Shown: piece after piece, positions 54,172 to 64,000 of the stretch
Numbering within the stretch: the first letter of the stretch is position 1
Layout of the letters: the number at the start of each line of letters is the position of its first letter
Source of the DNA: Leptospira montravelensis
Lineage (GTDB): Bacteria; Spirochaetota; Leptospiria; Leptospirales; Leptospiraceae
DNA length: 64,000 bases
Assembly (NCBI RefSeq): GCF_004770045.1
Contig: NZ_RQFO01000011.1
Location: forward strand, 186,001-250,000
Reading direction: 5' to 3'
Translations under genes and position numbers: made by a program
Notes under the pieces: generated by a model
The model's input: the letters and a program-made list of their open reading frames with translations, nothing else
Told to the model about the DNA's origin: nothing
Database searches by the model: none

Positions 54172-54708
54172 ATGAACATTATATTTATTGGAGCAAGAGG
54201 CGCAGGTAAATCGAAGGTCTCTCGTTCTCTTTCGAAAAAAACAGAATTCCCCGTTGTTTCTACTGATTCTATTGCTGTTTACGAAGCTGGCGGCATTCCC
54301 ATTCCTAATTTTGTAGAAAAGTTTGATTGGAAAAAATTTCGTGAATTAGAATATTCCATTTTGCAAAAACTAGAAAATGCTGATGGAATTATTTTGGATT
54401 GCGGCGGTGGAATACTATTCGATTTGGATGAATCTGGAAACGAAATTCCAAGTAGGAGAAAACTAGATCTCTTACGAAAAATCGGACGAATTGTATATTT
54501 AGAACGAGGTCTGGAAGAATTACTAGAAAAAGTGAAAGGAGATGCAACAAGGCCCGACCTTTCCAAAGTGGCGTCTTACCGTTCTATTTTAGAAAAAAGA
54601 TTACCGGTCTACCAAGAAGCTGCTCATTTTAAGCTGAATTTATCCAAACTCACGAAAGAAGAAGCCGCCGAACGAGTACTCGACTGGCTTGGGATCAAAT
54701 CCAAATAA
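54172..54708 (+). CDS. aroK: Shikimate kinase
   Basis: It phosphorylates shikimate in aromatic amino acid synthesis. The 178-residue protein has Walker A GARGAGKS, Asp in VVSTDS, the DCGGGI shikimate loop, and ATRPDL (lid Arg). It begins 39 bases after the HDOD gene. Confidence 0.93.
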   Translation: MNIIFIGARGAGKSKVSRSLSKKTEFPVVSTDSIAVYEAGGIPIPNFVEKFDWKKFRELEYSILQKLENADGIILDCGGGILFDLDESGNEIPSRRKLDLLRKIGRIVYLERGLEELLEKVKGDATRPDLSKVASYRSILEKRLPVYQEAAHFKLNLSKLTKEEAAERVLDWLGIKSK

Positions 54709-54969
54709 TCAGATTTTTTACGAGCTATCAAGCCAAGTGATAAGGCGAAAAGTTAACTCAGGCATTCTCCAAAACCAAACTTCAAAATTTCTCTGGTCTG
54801 CCCTAAAAACGAACCAAAACCTGCCGCCAGGATTCTCTCAAAGATACGCTTGGAATTAAACAAATTACCTACGGAATTTACAGTTCGCTTGTTTCTTGTA
54901 CTCTAAGATTTTTTAGACCATATCCGATCTTGTTCAAATAAATAGCTAAATGATGCGTATATAAACCGA

Positions 54970-54998
54970 TTGTACTAAAAACATGCATTTTCTTATGT
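54970..54998 (+). promoter_or_regulatory. Candidate gltB promoter
   Basis: TTGTAC and TTATGT lie 17 bases apart, about 105 bases before gltB. The match to consensus is only moderate. Confidence 0.25.
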
Positions 54999-55018
54999 TT
55001 GATTTTGCCTAAAAATAA

Positions 55019-55043
55019 ATCATTTTGCTGAAAACAAAATAAT
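55019..55043. promoter_or_regulatory. Inverted repeat upstream of gltB
   Basis: ATCATTTTG and CAAAATAAT pair in eight of nine positions around a 7-base centre. It lies downstream of the candidate promoter and may be an operator. Confidence 0.35.
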
Positions 55044-55102
55044 TGGACAGTACACCTAAATTCAAAAACAAGGTACAGTAATTGCTTTAGAGTAGGGTAC
55101 GT

Positions 55103-58100
55103 ATGTCAAAATCTAACCAACCACCCATCCTTCCGCCACTTGGCCCACAGGCCCAAGGTATGTATGATCCTGCCTTGGATAAAGATTCCTGTGGTGTTGG
55201 TTTTATCGCAAATTATAAAGGCAAACGTTCCCGGGACATCGTAGACAAGGGAATCCGCCTCATGTGTAACCTAGAGCATAGAGGGGCAGAAGGTGCTGAT
55301 CCAAAAACCGGTGACGGGGCAGGGATCATGATTAATATCCCTGATGCATTTTTTAGAAAAGTTCTCCCCTTCTCGTTGCCAAAAGAAGGCGACTATGCAG
55401 TGGGATTTTTGTTCCTCCCTCAAAACACAGAAGCCCGAACTGCCGTTGAAAACGTAATCGAAAAAATCATAGTCGATGAAGGGGAAGAGTTTCTCGGATT
55501 TCGCGATGTCCCCATTAACAAAGAATATGCGGGCGTTGTCGCATCGAAAACCATCCCAGTTTTCAAACAAGTATTCATAGGTAAAAAATCCAAAAAAAAT
55601 AAAACTTCTGACGACTTCGAAAGAAAACTATTCCTCATCCGTCGCCTCATTGACAGACGAATCCGTACAGAGATGAAACTGGATCGTTCCCAGTACTATG
55701 TACCAAGTTTTTCATCCCGTACGATTGTATACAAAGGGATGTTACTTGGTGACCAAGTCAAAAAATTCTATGAAGATTTAAAATCTCCTGACTTAACTTC
55801 TGCGTTTTGTTTGACTCACACTCGGTTTTCAACAAACACCTTCCCTACCTGGGATTTGGCTCACCCTTACCGACAAATTGCCCACAATGGTGAGATCAAT
55901 ACTCTACGGGGGAACATGAACTGGATGGCGGCTCGCCAAATGGTGATGCAATCTCCACTTTACGGTGATGAACTGCGCCGTATGCTTCCTATCGTGATGG
56001 AAGGCCAGTCTGATACGGCAACCTTTGATACAGTTCTTGAATTACTTGTAATGGGTGGTAGATCTCTCCCTCATTCAGTGATGATGATGATTCCAGAAGC
56101 TTGGTCCAAAAACAAAGCTATGGATGCCGACAGACGCGCGTTCTACGAATACCATGCAACCTTCATGGAACCTTGGGATGGTCCAGCTGCCATCGCTTTC
56201 ACTGATGGTAGAATCATTGGGGCTACCTTGGATCGTAACGGACTTCGCCCTGCGCGTTTCATTGTTACCAAAAACGATGAAGTGATCATGTCCTCGGAAG
56301 CAGGTGTACTCAACCTTCCACCAGAAGAAGTTTTAACCCAAGACAGACTTCGTCCAGGCCGAATGCTTCTCATCGATATGGAAAAAGGACAAATCCTAGA
56401 CGACGAAGAAATCAAAAAACAAATCGCTACCCAAAAACCTTATCGCAAATGGGTAGAAGACAATATGATTCGTCTAGGATCTTTGCCAGATCCTGAGAAC
56501 GTAAAACAACCGCAACACGAAACTATTTTAGAACGCCAAAGAGCATTTGGTTACACTCACGAAGATGTGTTTACCATCATCAAACCGATGGGTGTTTCTG
56601 GAGAAGAACCAATTGGTTCTATGGGTGTGGATTCTTCCCTTGCAGTACTCAGTGAAAAACCACAACCCCTATTCCGTTATTTCAAACAAAACTTTGCGCA
56701 AGTTACCAATCCACCGATTGATCCAATTCGGGAAGAACTTGTGATGGAACTTACAACCTATATCGGACCAGAAGGAAACCTTCTTTCCGAAGAGCCGGAA
56801 CATGCACATCGATTGGAATTGGAACACCCAATTCTTACCAACGAAGATTTCGAAAAAATCAAACAAATCAGTGAAGGACATTTCAAAGCCAAAACTTTTG
56901 AAATCCTTTTTGATCCTTCTAAAAAACATGATATGAGAAACTCTCTCGACCGTGTTTGTGCCGATGCTGCCAAAGCGGTTCGCGAACAAGGGGTAAACCT
57001 CATCATCTTAACCGACCACGGAGTGGGTGAAAAAAAAGCAGCCATCCCTTCCCTTCTTGCTGTAGCAGGACTCCATCACTATTTAATTCGGGAAGGTCTT
57101 CGCACTCGAGCAGGAATTGTTTTAGAATCAGGGGAACCAAGAGAAGTGGCCCACTTTGCCTTGTTATGCGGTTATGGTGCAAATGCCATCAATCCATACC
57201 TTGCTTTTGAAACTATTGCCGATCTTTCCCAACAAGGTTTACTCCCAGAAGTCCCTAATTACAAGGATGCAAAAAAGAAATACATCAAATCCATTGGGAA
57301 AGGACTTTTTAAAGTATTCTCAAAAATGGGAATTTCCACATTACAATCGTATTGTGGGGCTCAAATTTTTGAAGCCGTGGGACTTGATTCCGAACTCGTT
57401 AACACATACTTTGCAGGAACTCAATCTCGCATTGAAGGACTTTCTCTTGAGATGTTGGAAGAAGAAACCGTTCGCCGCCACAAAGCAGCTTATGATCCTA
57501 CTTTTTTCCCGAACAACCTAGAACCAGGTGGAGTGCACTACTATCGTAAAAATGGTGATAGCCATCTTTATACACCGATTACAGTTCACAAATTACAAAA
57601 AGCAACTCAAGACAACGATTACAAAGTGTTCAAAGAGTTCTCAAGCCTAATCGATAACCAAAACGAAAAGGCAATCACTCTTCGCAGTTTGTTCCAACTT
57701 GATTTTGAAGGTTCGAAAGCAATTCCTATCGAAGAAGTGGAGTCTGTAAAATCCATTCTCAAACGTTTCCAAACAGGTGCTATGAGTCATGGTTCCATTT
57801 CTTGGGAAGCACATACCACTCTTGCGATTGCCATGAACCGAATTGGTGCTAAATCGAACACAGGTGAAGGTGGAGAAGATCCAGTACGATTCAAAACCCT
57901 TCCGAATGGAGATAGCATGCGTTCGGCGATCAAACAGGTTGCGTCTGCAAGGTTTGGTGTGACTATGGAATACCTCACCAATGCCGATGATATCCAAATC
58001 AAAATGGCACAGGGCGCCAAACCAGGTGAAGGTGGACAGCTCCCAGGACACAAGGTAGACAAATACATTGGTTGGCTTCGTTATTCCACTCCAGGTGTAA

Positions 58101-59680
58101 CTTTGATTTCACCTCCTCCTCACCATGATATTTATTCCATCGAAGATCTAAAACAGTTGATCTTTGATTTAAAAAACTCGAATCCAAGAGCCCGTGTATC
58201 TGTGAAACTTGTCTCTGAATCGGGTGTAGGAACTGTGGCGGCCGGTGTGGCCAAAGCACATGCGGATCATATCCTAATTGCAGGTCACGAAGGTGGAACT
58301 GGGGCAAGCCCGATTTCTTCCATCCACCATGCAGGAACTCCTTGGGAACTGGGACTTTCCGAAACTCACCAAACTCTTGTCGCCAATGGACTTCGTGACC
58401 GTGTGTATCTGGCTGTGGATGGGAAACTCCTCACTGGAAAAGATGTGGTTGTCGGAGCTCTCCTTGGTGCAGAAGAATTTGGATTCTCTACTTCCGCACT
58501 GGTTTCAGTGGGTTGTATCATGATGCGTAAATGCCATCTCAATACTTGCCCAGTAGGTGTGGCAACTCAGGACGAATTCTTACGAAGTAAGTTTACAGGA
58601 AAACCAGAGTATGTTGTAAATTTCATGACCTTTGTTGCAGAAGAAGTTCGTGAGATTATGGCAAAACTTGGATTTAGAACGTTTGAAGAAATGATTGGCC
58701 AAGTGGAAAAAATCAAATTCAAACGACCTCACCACCATTGGAAGGCTCGTGGTCTTGATTTTAGTAAAGTGCTCCATAGACCAACTCCTGTGTTCCCTAC
58801 CGGACTCTATCGTGCTAAAGAACAAAACCACCACTTGGATGAACAGATTGATAACGAACTGATCCGTAAGTCACTTGCTGCGATTGATCACAAACAACCT
58901 GTGAAAATCCAAACATCCATTGTGAACCTGAACCGTTCTGTAGGAACCATGCTTAGCCACGAAGTGACTAAAAAATATGGTGTGGATGGATTGTCAGAAG
59001 ACACAATTGATATCGAATTTACAGGAACCGCAGGACAGTCGTTTGGTGCTTTTGTGACGAAAGGAATGACACTTCGCCTGGTGGGTGAAGGAAATGACTA
59101 TGTAGGAAAAGGACTTTGTGGTGGAAAACTCATCTTCCAAACTCCTAAAAATGCTCCTTACAAAGCAGAAGAAAACATAGTCATAGGTAACACTTGTTTC
59201 ATTGGGGCAACGAGTGGAAACGCTTATGTCAATGGGATTGCTGGCGAAAGATTCTGTGTTCGTAACTCAGGAGCACATGTCATCGTAGAAGGAACCGGAG
59301 ACCACGGTTGTGAATATATGACTGGTGGTCGGGTCATCATCCTCGGAGACATTGGACGTAACTTTGCCGCTGGAATGTCAGGTGGAATTGCTTACCTTTG
59401 GGATCCAAAGAAAAATAAAGAAGCTCTCATCAACAAAGAGATGGTCGACTTAGATCCGTTAACTGATGCTACCGAAATTGCAGAAGTGAAAAAGATGATC
59501 GAAGATCATAAAACTTATACTGGGTCCAAACGAGCAGAAGAAGTGCTGAAGGACTGGGAAACTGTAGTCAAACAAATGATCAAAGTCATTCCAAGAGATT
59601 ATAAAAAAGCTCTAGAAAAAATGGCGGAAGAAAACGCTTCAGGAAAAGCAAACAAAGAGGGGGTAACGGCTCGTGGGTAA
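55103..59680 (+). CDS. gltB: Glutamate synthase large subunit
   Basis: It makes two glutamates from glutamine and 2-oxoglutarate. The 1525-residue protein has the N-terminal amidotransferase with Cys30 in DKDSCGVGF (29-residue propeptide to be removed), the FMN barrel, the [3Fe-4S] cluster motif [15 protein letters not shown] near residue 1137, and the C-terminal beta-helix ([19 protein letters not shown]). It overlaps gltD by 8 bases. Confidence 0.97.
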   Translation: MSKSNQPPILPPLGPQAQGMYDPALDKDSCGVGFIANYKGKRSRDIVDKGIRLMCNLEHRGAEGADPKTGDGAGIMINIPDAFFRKVLPFSLPKEGDYAVGFLFLPQNTEARTAVENVIEKIIVDEGEEFLGFRDVPINKEYAGVVASKTIPVFKQVFIGKKSKKNKTSDDFERKLFLIRRLIDRRIRTEMKLDRSQYYVPSFSSRTIVYKGMLLGDQVKKFYEDLKSPDLTSAFCLTHTRFSTNTFPTWDLAHPYRQIAHNGEINTLRGNMNWMAARQMVMQSPLYGDELRRMLPIVMEGQSDTATFDTVLELLVMGGRSLPHSVMMMIPEAWSKNKAMDADRRAFYEYHATFMEPWDGPAAIAFTDGRIIGATLDRNGLRPARFIVTKNDEVIMSSEAGVLNLPPEEVLTQDRLRPGRMLLIDMEKGQILDDEEIKKQIATQKPYRKWVEDNMIRLGSLPDPENVKQPQHETILERQRAFGYTHEDVFTIIKPMGVSGEEPIGSMGVDSSLAVLSEKPQPLFRYFKQNFAQVTNPPIDPIREELVMELTTYIGPEGNLLSEEPEHAHRLELEHPILTNEDFEKIKQISEGHFKAKTFEILFDPSKKHDMRNSLDRVCADAAKAVREQGVNLIILTDHGVGEKKAAIPSLLAVAGLHHYLIREGLRTRAGIVLESGEPREVAHFALLCGYGANAINPYLAFETIADLSQQGLLPEVPNYKDAKKKYIKSIGKGLFKVFSKMGISTLQSYCGAQIFEAVGLDSELVNTYFAGTQSRIEGLSLEMLEEETVRRHKAAYDPTFFPNNLEPGGVHYYRKNGDSHLYTPITVHKLQKATQDNDYKVFKEFSSLIDNQNEKAITLRSLFQLDFEGSKAIPIEEVESVKSILKRFQTGAMSHGSISWEAHTTLAIAMNRIGAKSNTGEGGEDPVRFKTLPNGDSMRSAIKQVASARFGVTMEYLTNADDIQIKMAQGAKPGEGGQLPGHKVDKYIGWLRYSTPGVTLISPPPHHDIYSIEDLKQLIFDLKNSNPRARVSVKLVSESGVGTVAAGVAKAHADHILIAGHEGGTGASPISSIHHAGTPWELGLSETHQTLVANGLRDRVYLAVDGKLLTGKDVVVGALLGAEEFGFSTSALVSVGCIMMRKCHLNTCPVGVATQDEFLRSKFTGKPEYVVNFMTFVAEEVREIMAKLGFRTFEEMIGQVEKIKFKRPHHHWKARGLDFSKVLHRPTPVFPTGLYRAKEQNHHLDEQIDNELIRKSLAAIDHKQPVKIQTSIVNLNRSVGTMLSHEVTKKYGVDGLSEDTIDIEFTGTAGQSFGAFVTKGMTLRLVGEGNDYVGKGLCGGKLIFQTPKNAPYKAEENIVIGNTCFIGATSGNAYVNGIAGERFCVRNSGAHVIVEGTGDHGCEYMTGGRVIILGDIGRNFAAGMSGGIAYLWDPKKNKEALINKEMVDLDPLTDATEIAEVKKMIEDHKTYTGSKRAEEVLKDWETVVKQMIKVIPRDYKKALEKMAEENASGKANKEGVTARG

Positions 59681-61115
59681 ACCAACAGGATTTTTAGAAT
59701 TTAAAAAAGAATACCTTCAGAAGATTGAACCAAAGGAACGTGTTAAGAACTATAAAGAGTTCGAAAAACCCTTTCCTGAAGCAATTGCCAAAGACCAAGG
59801 GGCTCGTTGTATGGACTGCGGGATTCCTTTCTGTCATGGTGATACAGGTTGTCCTGTGGATAACCTGATCCCTGAATTCAATGACTTTGTCTACAGAGGT
59901 CGCTGGAAGGAAGCATGGGAAAATCTTTCGAAAACCAATAACTTTCCTGAGTTTACAGGAAGGCTCTGCCCTGCTCCTTGTGAGTCGGCCTGTACATTAG
60001 GAATCATCGAACCACCAGTATCGATCAAATCGATTGAAAGAACGATAATCGATCGTGCTTGGGAAGAAGGATGGGTCATCCCACAACCTCCTGTTTCTAA
60101 ATCTGGAAAAAAAGTAGCAGTCGTTGGTTCAGGTCCTGCAGGTCTTGCCGCCGGACAGCAGTTAGCTCGTGCCGGACACACTGTAACCATCTTTGAAAAG
60201 AATGATCGCATTGGTGGCCTACTCCGTTACGGAATTCCCGATTTCAAAATGGAAAAAAGACATATTGACCGCCGCATGAAACAAATGGAAGCAGAAGGTG
60301 TTACCTTCAAAACCAATGTCAATGTAGGTGTTGATATTACCGCAAAACAATTACTTGCTGATTTTGATGCAGTGGTTCTTGCTTGTGGATCAGAAGTTCC
60401 AAGAGACCTACCCGTCGAAGGTAGAAACAGTAAAGGCGTTTATTTTGCTATGGAGTTCTTGTCTAAAAACAACAAACACGTAGCAGGTGATGCCATTGAA
60501 ATCATCAATGCCAAAGACAAACATGTGATTGTTATTGGTGGAGGTGATACTGGATCTGATTGTGTAGGAACTTCTAACCGTCATGGGGCAAAATCTGTCA
60601 CTCAAATCGAACTTTTTCCAGAACCTCCCAAAGAAAGAGATGTTTCTACTCCTTGGCCTTTGTATCCAAAAATGTTCCGCACTTCCACCTCACACGAAGA
60701 AGGTGTAAATCGGAAATGGGCTGTTTCTACTATGGGTTTTAAATCCAATGAAAAAGGCGAATTAACTTCCATTTACGGATCCGAAGTAAAAGAAGAAAAT
60801 GGAAAGTTTAACCCAGTTCCTGGAACCGAATTTGAATGGCCTGCTGATTTAGTTTTTCTCGCTATGGGATTTGTAAACCCCGTCAAAGAAGGATTACTTG
60901 CTGATTTGCAGAAAGAAGGATTGGAACTAGACGGACGAGGGAATGTGAAAGCGGATTTCGGAACCAAACCAGGATCCTTTGCTACTTCCGTTCCTAAAGT
61001 TTATGCTTGCGGAGACGTAAGACGAGGGCAATCCCTCATTGTTTGGGCCATTTCGGAAGGAAGGAAGTGTGCGGACCAAGTTCACCATTTCCTAATGCAA
61101 GAAGTAGAGGCATAA
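59673..61115 (+). CDS. gltD: Glutamate synthase small subunit
   Basis: It passes electrons from NAD(P)H through FAD and 4Fe-4S clusters to GltB. The 480-residue protein has the Cys-rich N-terminus ([32 protein letters not shown]), FAD motif [14 protein letters not shown] and a second nucleotide motif [11 protein letters not shown]. The start is GTG at 59673 within the end of gltB. Confidence 0.96.
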   Translation: MGKPTGFLEFKKEYLQKIEPKERVKNYKEFEKPFPEAIAKDQGARCMDCGIPFCHGDTGCPVDNLIPEFNDFVYRGRWKEAWENLSKTNNFPEFTGRLCPAPCESACTLGIIEPPVSIKSIERTIIDRAWEEGWVIPQPPVSKSGKKVAVVGSGPAGLAAGQQLARAGHTVTIFEKNDRIGGLLRYGIPDFKMEKRHIDRRMKQMEAEGVTFKTNVNVGVDITAKQLLADFDAVVLACGSEVPRDLPVEGRNSKGVYFAMEFLSKNNKHVAGDAIEIINAKDKHVIVIGGGDTGSDCVGTSNRHGAKSVTQIELFPEPPKERDVSTPWPLYPKMFRTSTSHEEGVNRKWAVSTMGFKSNEKGELTSIYGSEVKEENGKFNPVPGTEFEWPADLVFLAMGFVNPVKEGLLADLQKEGLELDGRGNVKADFGTKPGSFATSVPKVYACGDVRRGQSLIVWAISEGRKCADQVHHFLMQEVEA

Positions 61116-61126
61116 AAACCCTCTAC

Positions 61127-61312
61127 TTACTGTCCACATTTGGAACATACTTTATCATAACAGGGATAATTTATTTCCAATTGTGGATTGACTTTAGAAT
61201 CGTCTTTTCCAAAAAAATTCTTGCCTAACTTCCAAATTGCAAAAATCATTGGTGAGACCAATTGAAACGTAGCAAGTAACACTATAGAGATTGTTATATA
61301 ATATTCCAACAC
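61127..61312 (-). CDS. Small membrane protein with Cys-rich tail
   Basis: The 61-residue protein has one helix (about 5-30), a short basic/polar part, and ends CYDKVCSKCGQ with three clustered Cys. GTG at 61312 has AAGGG eight bases upstream. It is head to head with the next gene (11 bases between starts) and may bind metal. It could be a chance frame, but its composition looks protein-like. Confidence 0.45.
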   Translation of the reverse strand: MLEYYITISIVLLATFQLVSPMIFAIWKLGKNFFGKDDSKVNPQLEINYPCYDKVCSKCGQ

Positions 61313-61323
61313 CTGAGATACCC

Positions 61324-62295
61324 TTGAAACTGACTATTACACAATTCATTAAAATCGCAACACTTTTGGTAGTGCTCACAGGAAACCTATCCGCCGAGAA
61401 CATCCTCCTCAAAAAAGGGGGAACTCTCCAGGGGAAGGTAGTCGAACAAGACCAATATAAGCTAAAAATTCGAAAAGAAGACGGAACCATAGTCGTTTTA
61501 AATAAAACAGATATTCTCAAAGTAGTTTATAAAGACCACCTAACTGCTGCAGAGGAAGACAAACTCAGAAAAGCAGAAGAAGACAAAGAAAGGCTTAAAA
61601 GAGAAAAAGAAGAAGCCGCAAGACTCAAAAAAGAACAGGAAGAAGCAGCAAAACAAGAAAAAGAGTTGGCTGCCAAAAATGCATCCGCTGATGCAGAAGC
61701 AAAACGAAAAAGAGAAGAAGAACTTAGACTTGCAGAATTAGACCGAAAGAACCTAACACGAGGTGGGGCAACTTGGAGATCTGCTGTCCTTCCTGGTTGG
61801 GGTCAATGGAAACAAGACCGAAAAGTACAAGCCATTGTTTATCCATCGATCATTGCGATTGGTCTCTTTTTCACATACGACAAACATCGTATGTATTTAA
61901 ATGCAAAACGTGATTATAACAATTTAGATAACCCATACACAACCAATGGGTATTTTCGTGCTGCCTTTTCTCCTCAAACAGCAGCCACAGTTTCCCCAGC
62001 GGAAGCAGTTGTATCAAGTCAGTTTGGACCTTTCAAAGGACAAAGAGAATCTGTGGAAAGACATTACCGAGATATGCAGTACATTGGTGTAGCTACATTG
62101 TTAGTTTATTTTTGGAATATCTTCGATGCTTATTACTTCCATCCAACAGGTACTGGACTAACACAAGAAGACACACGCAAAGAAAAATTCTTTATGCATT
62201 CCACAGTGGACCGCGTAGGATTCCACCCTACTGCTGTTGCCGGGGATCGCGGCATCGAACATCGTACTCAATTAGGATATGAATTTACTTTTTAA
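61324..62295 (+). CDS. Exported protein with coiled coil and DUF5683-like domain
   Basis: From TTG at 61324 the 323-residue protein has a signal peptide (about 1-22), then a small N-terminal beta domain (ILLKKGGTLQGKVVEQ). A long Glu/Lys/Ala coiled coil follows (about 80-145), then SAVLPGWGQWKQDRK, the mark of DUF5683-type envelope proteins, with two or three hydrophobic segments. It ends in Phe (GYEFTF). The role is unknown; an envelope assembly protein is likely. Confidence 0.7.
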   Translation: MKLTITQFIKIATLLVVLTGNLSAENILLKKGGTLQGKVVEQDQYKLKIRKEDGTIVVLNKTDILKVVYKDHLTAAEEDKLRKAEEDKERLKREKEEAARLKKEQEEAAKQEKELAAKNASADAEAKRKREEELRLAELDRKNLTRGGATWRSAVLPGWGQWKQDRKVQAIVYPSIIAIGLFFTYDKHRMYLNAKRDYNNLDNPYTTNGYFRAAFSPQTAATVSPAEAVVSSQFGPFKGQRESVERHYRDMQYIGVATLLVYFWNIFDAYYFHPTGTGLTQEDTRKEKFFMHSTVDRVGFHPTAVAGDRGIEHRTQLGYEFTF

Positions 62296-62358
62296 CTCGC
62301 ATTAAGGGAGTGATCCCCTAATCCCCACATTTTAGATTAATTCTAACTCTCAACTACC

Positions 62359-62380
62359 CCCCTTGACAAATATCAAGGGG
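62359..62380. promoter_or_regulatory. FNR/CRP-type palindrome upstream of ccoN
   Basis: CCCCTTGA-CAAATA-TCAAGGGG is a perfect 8-base inverted repeat that contains TTGAC-N4-ATCAA, close to the FNR/FixK box. It lies about 108 bases before ccoN and suggests induction at low oxygen. Confidence 0.65.
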
Positions 62381-62488
62381 TATGAATCAGAACCTCATTC
62401 TGTTTTTCTTTCTTTTCTTCGTCACTTTATAGACAAAGGAATTAGTTCTCTATATAAATGGAACTGATAAAGATTAAGGAGAGAAACA

Positions 62489-63919
62489 TTGGCTACGGAA
62501 AAAACTCAATATGACGATTTTATCGTAAAAGGGTTTATCATTTCAGCGTTAGTCTGGGGCGTTGCATCAATGACATTTGGTGTCATTATTGCCTTCCAGC
62601 TTGTATATCCACAGCTGAATTTTGAATTACCTTGGACGAGCTTCGGAAGGTTACGACCTCTACATACCAATGCAGCCATTTTTGGTTTCGCGTTGAGTGT
62701 TATCTTCGCCACAGCCTACCATACGGTACAAAGATTGTGTCGAACAAGAATGTGGAACGACACACTTTCCAAAATACACCTGGCACTGTATAACCTAACT
62801 ATTGTCCTTGCAGCGATTACATTACCACTTGGATACAGCCAATCAAAAGAATATGCCGAATTAGAATGGCCTATCGATTTATTGATTGTTGTATGGTATG
62901 TAATTTTCTTTGCAAACTATTTGATGACGGTAATCAAAAGAAAAGAAGAGCAAATGTATGTAGCGATTTGGTTCTACATTGCTTCCTTTGTAACAGTTCC
63001 ACTTCTTTTTATCGTAAACAACATTGTCATCCCAGCAGGTCTTTTAAAATCCTACTCGGTATACGCTGGTGTGTTTGATGCCAACATCCAATGGTGGTAT
63101 GGTCACAACGCGGTAGCCTTTGTTCTTACGACTCCGTTTTTGGGACTTATGTACTACTACCTCCCAAAACACATCAAACAACCCATCTACTCACATAGAC
63201 TTTCGATCATCCATTTCTGGTCGTTAATCTTTATCTATATTTGGGCGGGTCCTCACCATTTACTTTACTCTCCAATTCCAGAATGGTTACAAACAACAGG
63301 GATGGTTTTCTCCATCATGTTATGGATGCCTTCTTGGGGTGGTATGTTAAACGGATTTTTAACGCTGACTCAAGCCAAAGACAAAATCAAAGTGGATGCT
63401 ACCCTCAAAATGATGTTAGCTGCCGTAACTTTTTATGGTATGTCGACTTTTGAAGGTCCTCTTCTATCCATTCGTGCTGTTTCTGCTCTTGGACACAACA
63501 CTGACTGGATCATTGGTCACGTTCACTCAGGAACTCTTGGTTGGGTTGGATTTATGTCAGCCGCAGCACTTTACTACTTAGTTCCAAGACTTTGGAATGC
63601 AAACCTTTATAGCGAAAAACTTGCCAACGCACACTTCTGGCTAGGAACACTCGGTATCCTACTCTACATCATCTCCATGTGGGTATCTGGTATTACTGAA
63701 GGTTCTATGTGGCGAGCAGTTGGCGAAAATGGCGAACTCGTTTATAAAGATTGGGTGGAAATTGTTGAGTTCTTAAAACCATTCAGATTATTCCGCGCGA
63801 TCGGAGGAACACTCTATCTAACTGGAATTGTTCTTATGGTGTATAACTTTATCAAAACCATTCAAAACAAAGATAGTGGGTTTGTAGAACAAGACTTACG
63901 TATAGGAGTGAAATCATAA
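62489..63919 (+). CDS. ccoN: cbb3-type cytochrome c oxidase subunit I
   Basis: This is the catalytic subunit of the high-affinity oxygen-reducing oxidase. The 476-residue protein has about twelve helices with the haem/CuB His ligands: HTNAAIFGF, WWYGHNAVAF, AGPHHLLY and HVHSGTLGW. The start is TTG at 62489 with AAGGAG 8 bases before. Its stop shares a base with the next ATG (TAATG). Confidence 0.95.
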   Translation: MATEKTQYDDFIVKGFIISALVWGVASMTFGVIIAFQLVYPQLNFELPWTSFGRLRPLHTNAAIFGFALSVIFATAYHTVQRLCRTRMWNDTLSKIHLALYNLTIVLAAITLPLGYSQSKEYAELEWPIDLLIVVWYVIFFANYLMTVIKRKEEQMYVAIWFYIASFVTVPLLFIVNNIVIPAGLLKSYSVYAGVFDANIQWWYGHNAVAFVLTTPFLGLMYYYLPKHIKQPIYSHRLSIIHFWSLIFIYIWAGPHHLLYSPIPEWLQTTGMVFSIMLWMPSWGGMLNGFLTLTQAKDKIKVDATLKMMLAAVTFYGMSTFEGPLLSIRAVSALGHNTDWIIGHVHSGTLGWVGFMSAAALYYLVPRLWNANLYSEKLANAHFWLGTLGILLYIISMWVSGITEGSMWRAVGENGELVYKDWVEIVEFLKPFRLFRAIGGTLYLTGIVLMVYNFIKTIQNKDSGFVEQDLRIGVKS

Positions 63920-64000
63920 TGTTTGGATTTAACAAATTCTTAGATTGGTTTTCTGAAATAGCAGACCATTGGGATACAAAGGGTGTTAAGTTTACTCTTT
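63919..64000 (+). CDS. ccoO: cbb3 oxidase subunit II, N-terminal start (partial)
   Basis: ATG at 63919 starts a frame (MFGFNKFLDWFSEI) that runs off the window. Its place directly after ccoN and its start fit the mono-haem subunit CcoO. Only 27 residues are visible, without the haem motif. Confidence 0.6.
   Translation, partial: MFGFNKFLDWFSEIADHWDTKGVKFTL

Larger units (their letters stand above)
54709..55102. other. 394-base leader region of gltB
   Basis: No gene is seen. It contains a candidate promoter and an inverted repeat (listed separately). It probably carries nitrogen-dependent control of glutamate synthase. Confidence 0.5.

Noticed and set aside
1..64000. CRISPR array, tRNA, rRNA, IS element or prophage
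   Set aside because: No regularly spaced repeats, cloverleaf, transposase or phage genes were seen on either strand by eye.

Overview
The window is one continuous stretch of AT-rich bacterial chromosome, packed with genes on both strands. It looks like Leptospira, probably a free-living (biflexa-type) species. The reasons are a DUF1574 protein (a family known almost only from Leptospira), many lipoproteins with loose spirochaete-type lipoboxes, a eukaryotic-type UDP-glucose pyrophosphorylase, and frequent TTG/GTG starts. The species is an inference. I see no rRNA, tRNA, CRISPR array, insertion sequence or prophage.

Layout. 1-1.8 kb: membrane protein end, htpX, apt. 1.8-5.9 kb: an orphan membrane HATPase protein, divergent from an HtrA protease followed by a pseudo-HtrA. 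5.9-12.6 kb (minus): a six-gene glycan operon with a nucleotidyltransferase-GT2 fusion, an SDR, a DPM1-like GT2, an SGNH-like protein and a GT-C-like membrane protein. 12.6-16.1 kb: M30-like lipoprotein, DUF1574, small genes. 16.2-19.6 kb (minus): flavoprotein, DUF1365, Cfa. 19.6-24.1 kb (minus): speE, outer-membrane barrel, two lipoproteins, pyrF. 24.2-27.3 kb: DUF302 gene with a CsoR-like operator, a GC-rich foldable noncoding element, and an ABM-domain gene coupled to an ECF sigma factor with a Cys-rich tail. 27.3-30.2 kb (minus): DMT exporter, SRPBCC protein, ferritin-like protein with a histone-like tail, YhhN. 30.2-35.7 kb: methylmalonyl-CoA mutase subunits and MeaB. 35.7-36.15 kb: noncoding gap with repeated operators. 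36.1-43.6 kb (minus): response regulator, histidine kinase, PilZ, RND pump, membrane glycosyltransferase. 43.7-47.4 kb: ExbB, TonB and a Cys-less papain-like/FN3 protein. 47.5-52.7 kb: UDP-glucose pyrophosphorylase, a Ser-to-Asn alpha/beta hydrolase, a Csp1-like copper protein, TraB. 52.8-61.1 kb: cheD, HDOD, aroK, gltB, gltD. 61.1-64 kb: a small Cys-tailed membrane protein, a DUF5683-like protein, ccoN and the start of ccoO.

How it works together. The metabolic parts are ammonium assimilation (GltBD), propionyl-CoA use (MutAB, MeaB), pyrimidine, shikimate and polyamine steps, and high-affinity respiration (cbb3 oxidase behind an FNR-type palindrome). The envelope parts (glycan operon, lipoproteins, barrel, TonB energiser, RND pump, HtrA pair) dominate the rest. 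A recurring feature is catalytic folds with lost key residues: pseudo-HtrA, papain-like protein without Cys/His, hydrolase with Asn for the nucleophile Ser, SDR with Leu for the catalytic Tyr, and a kinase with an unclear G1 box. No single gene set is a clear new defence or mobile system. The best candidates for something undescribed are the HtrA/pseudo-HtrA pair, the ExbB-TonB-pseudopapain operon, the ABM/ECF-CRD pair, the histone-tailed ferritin-like protein, and the noncoding elements at 25.2 kb and 35.8-36.1 kb.
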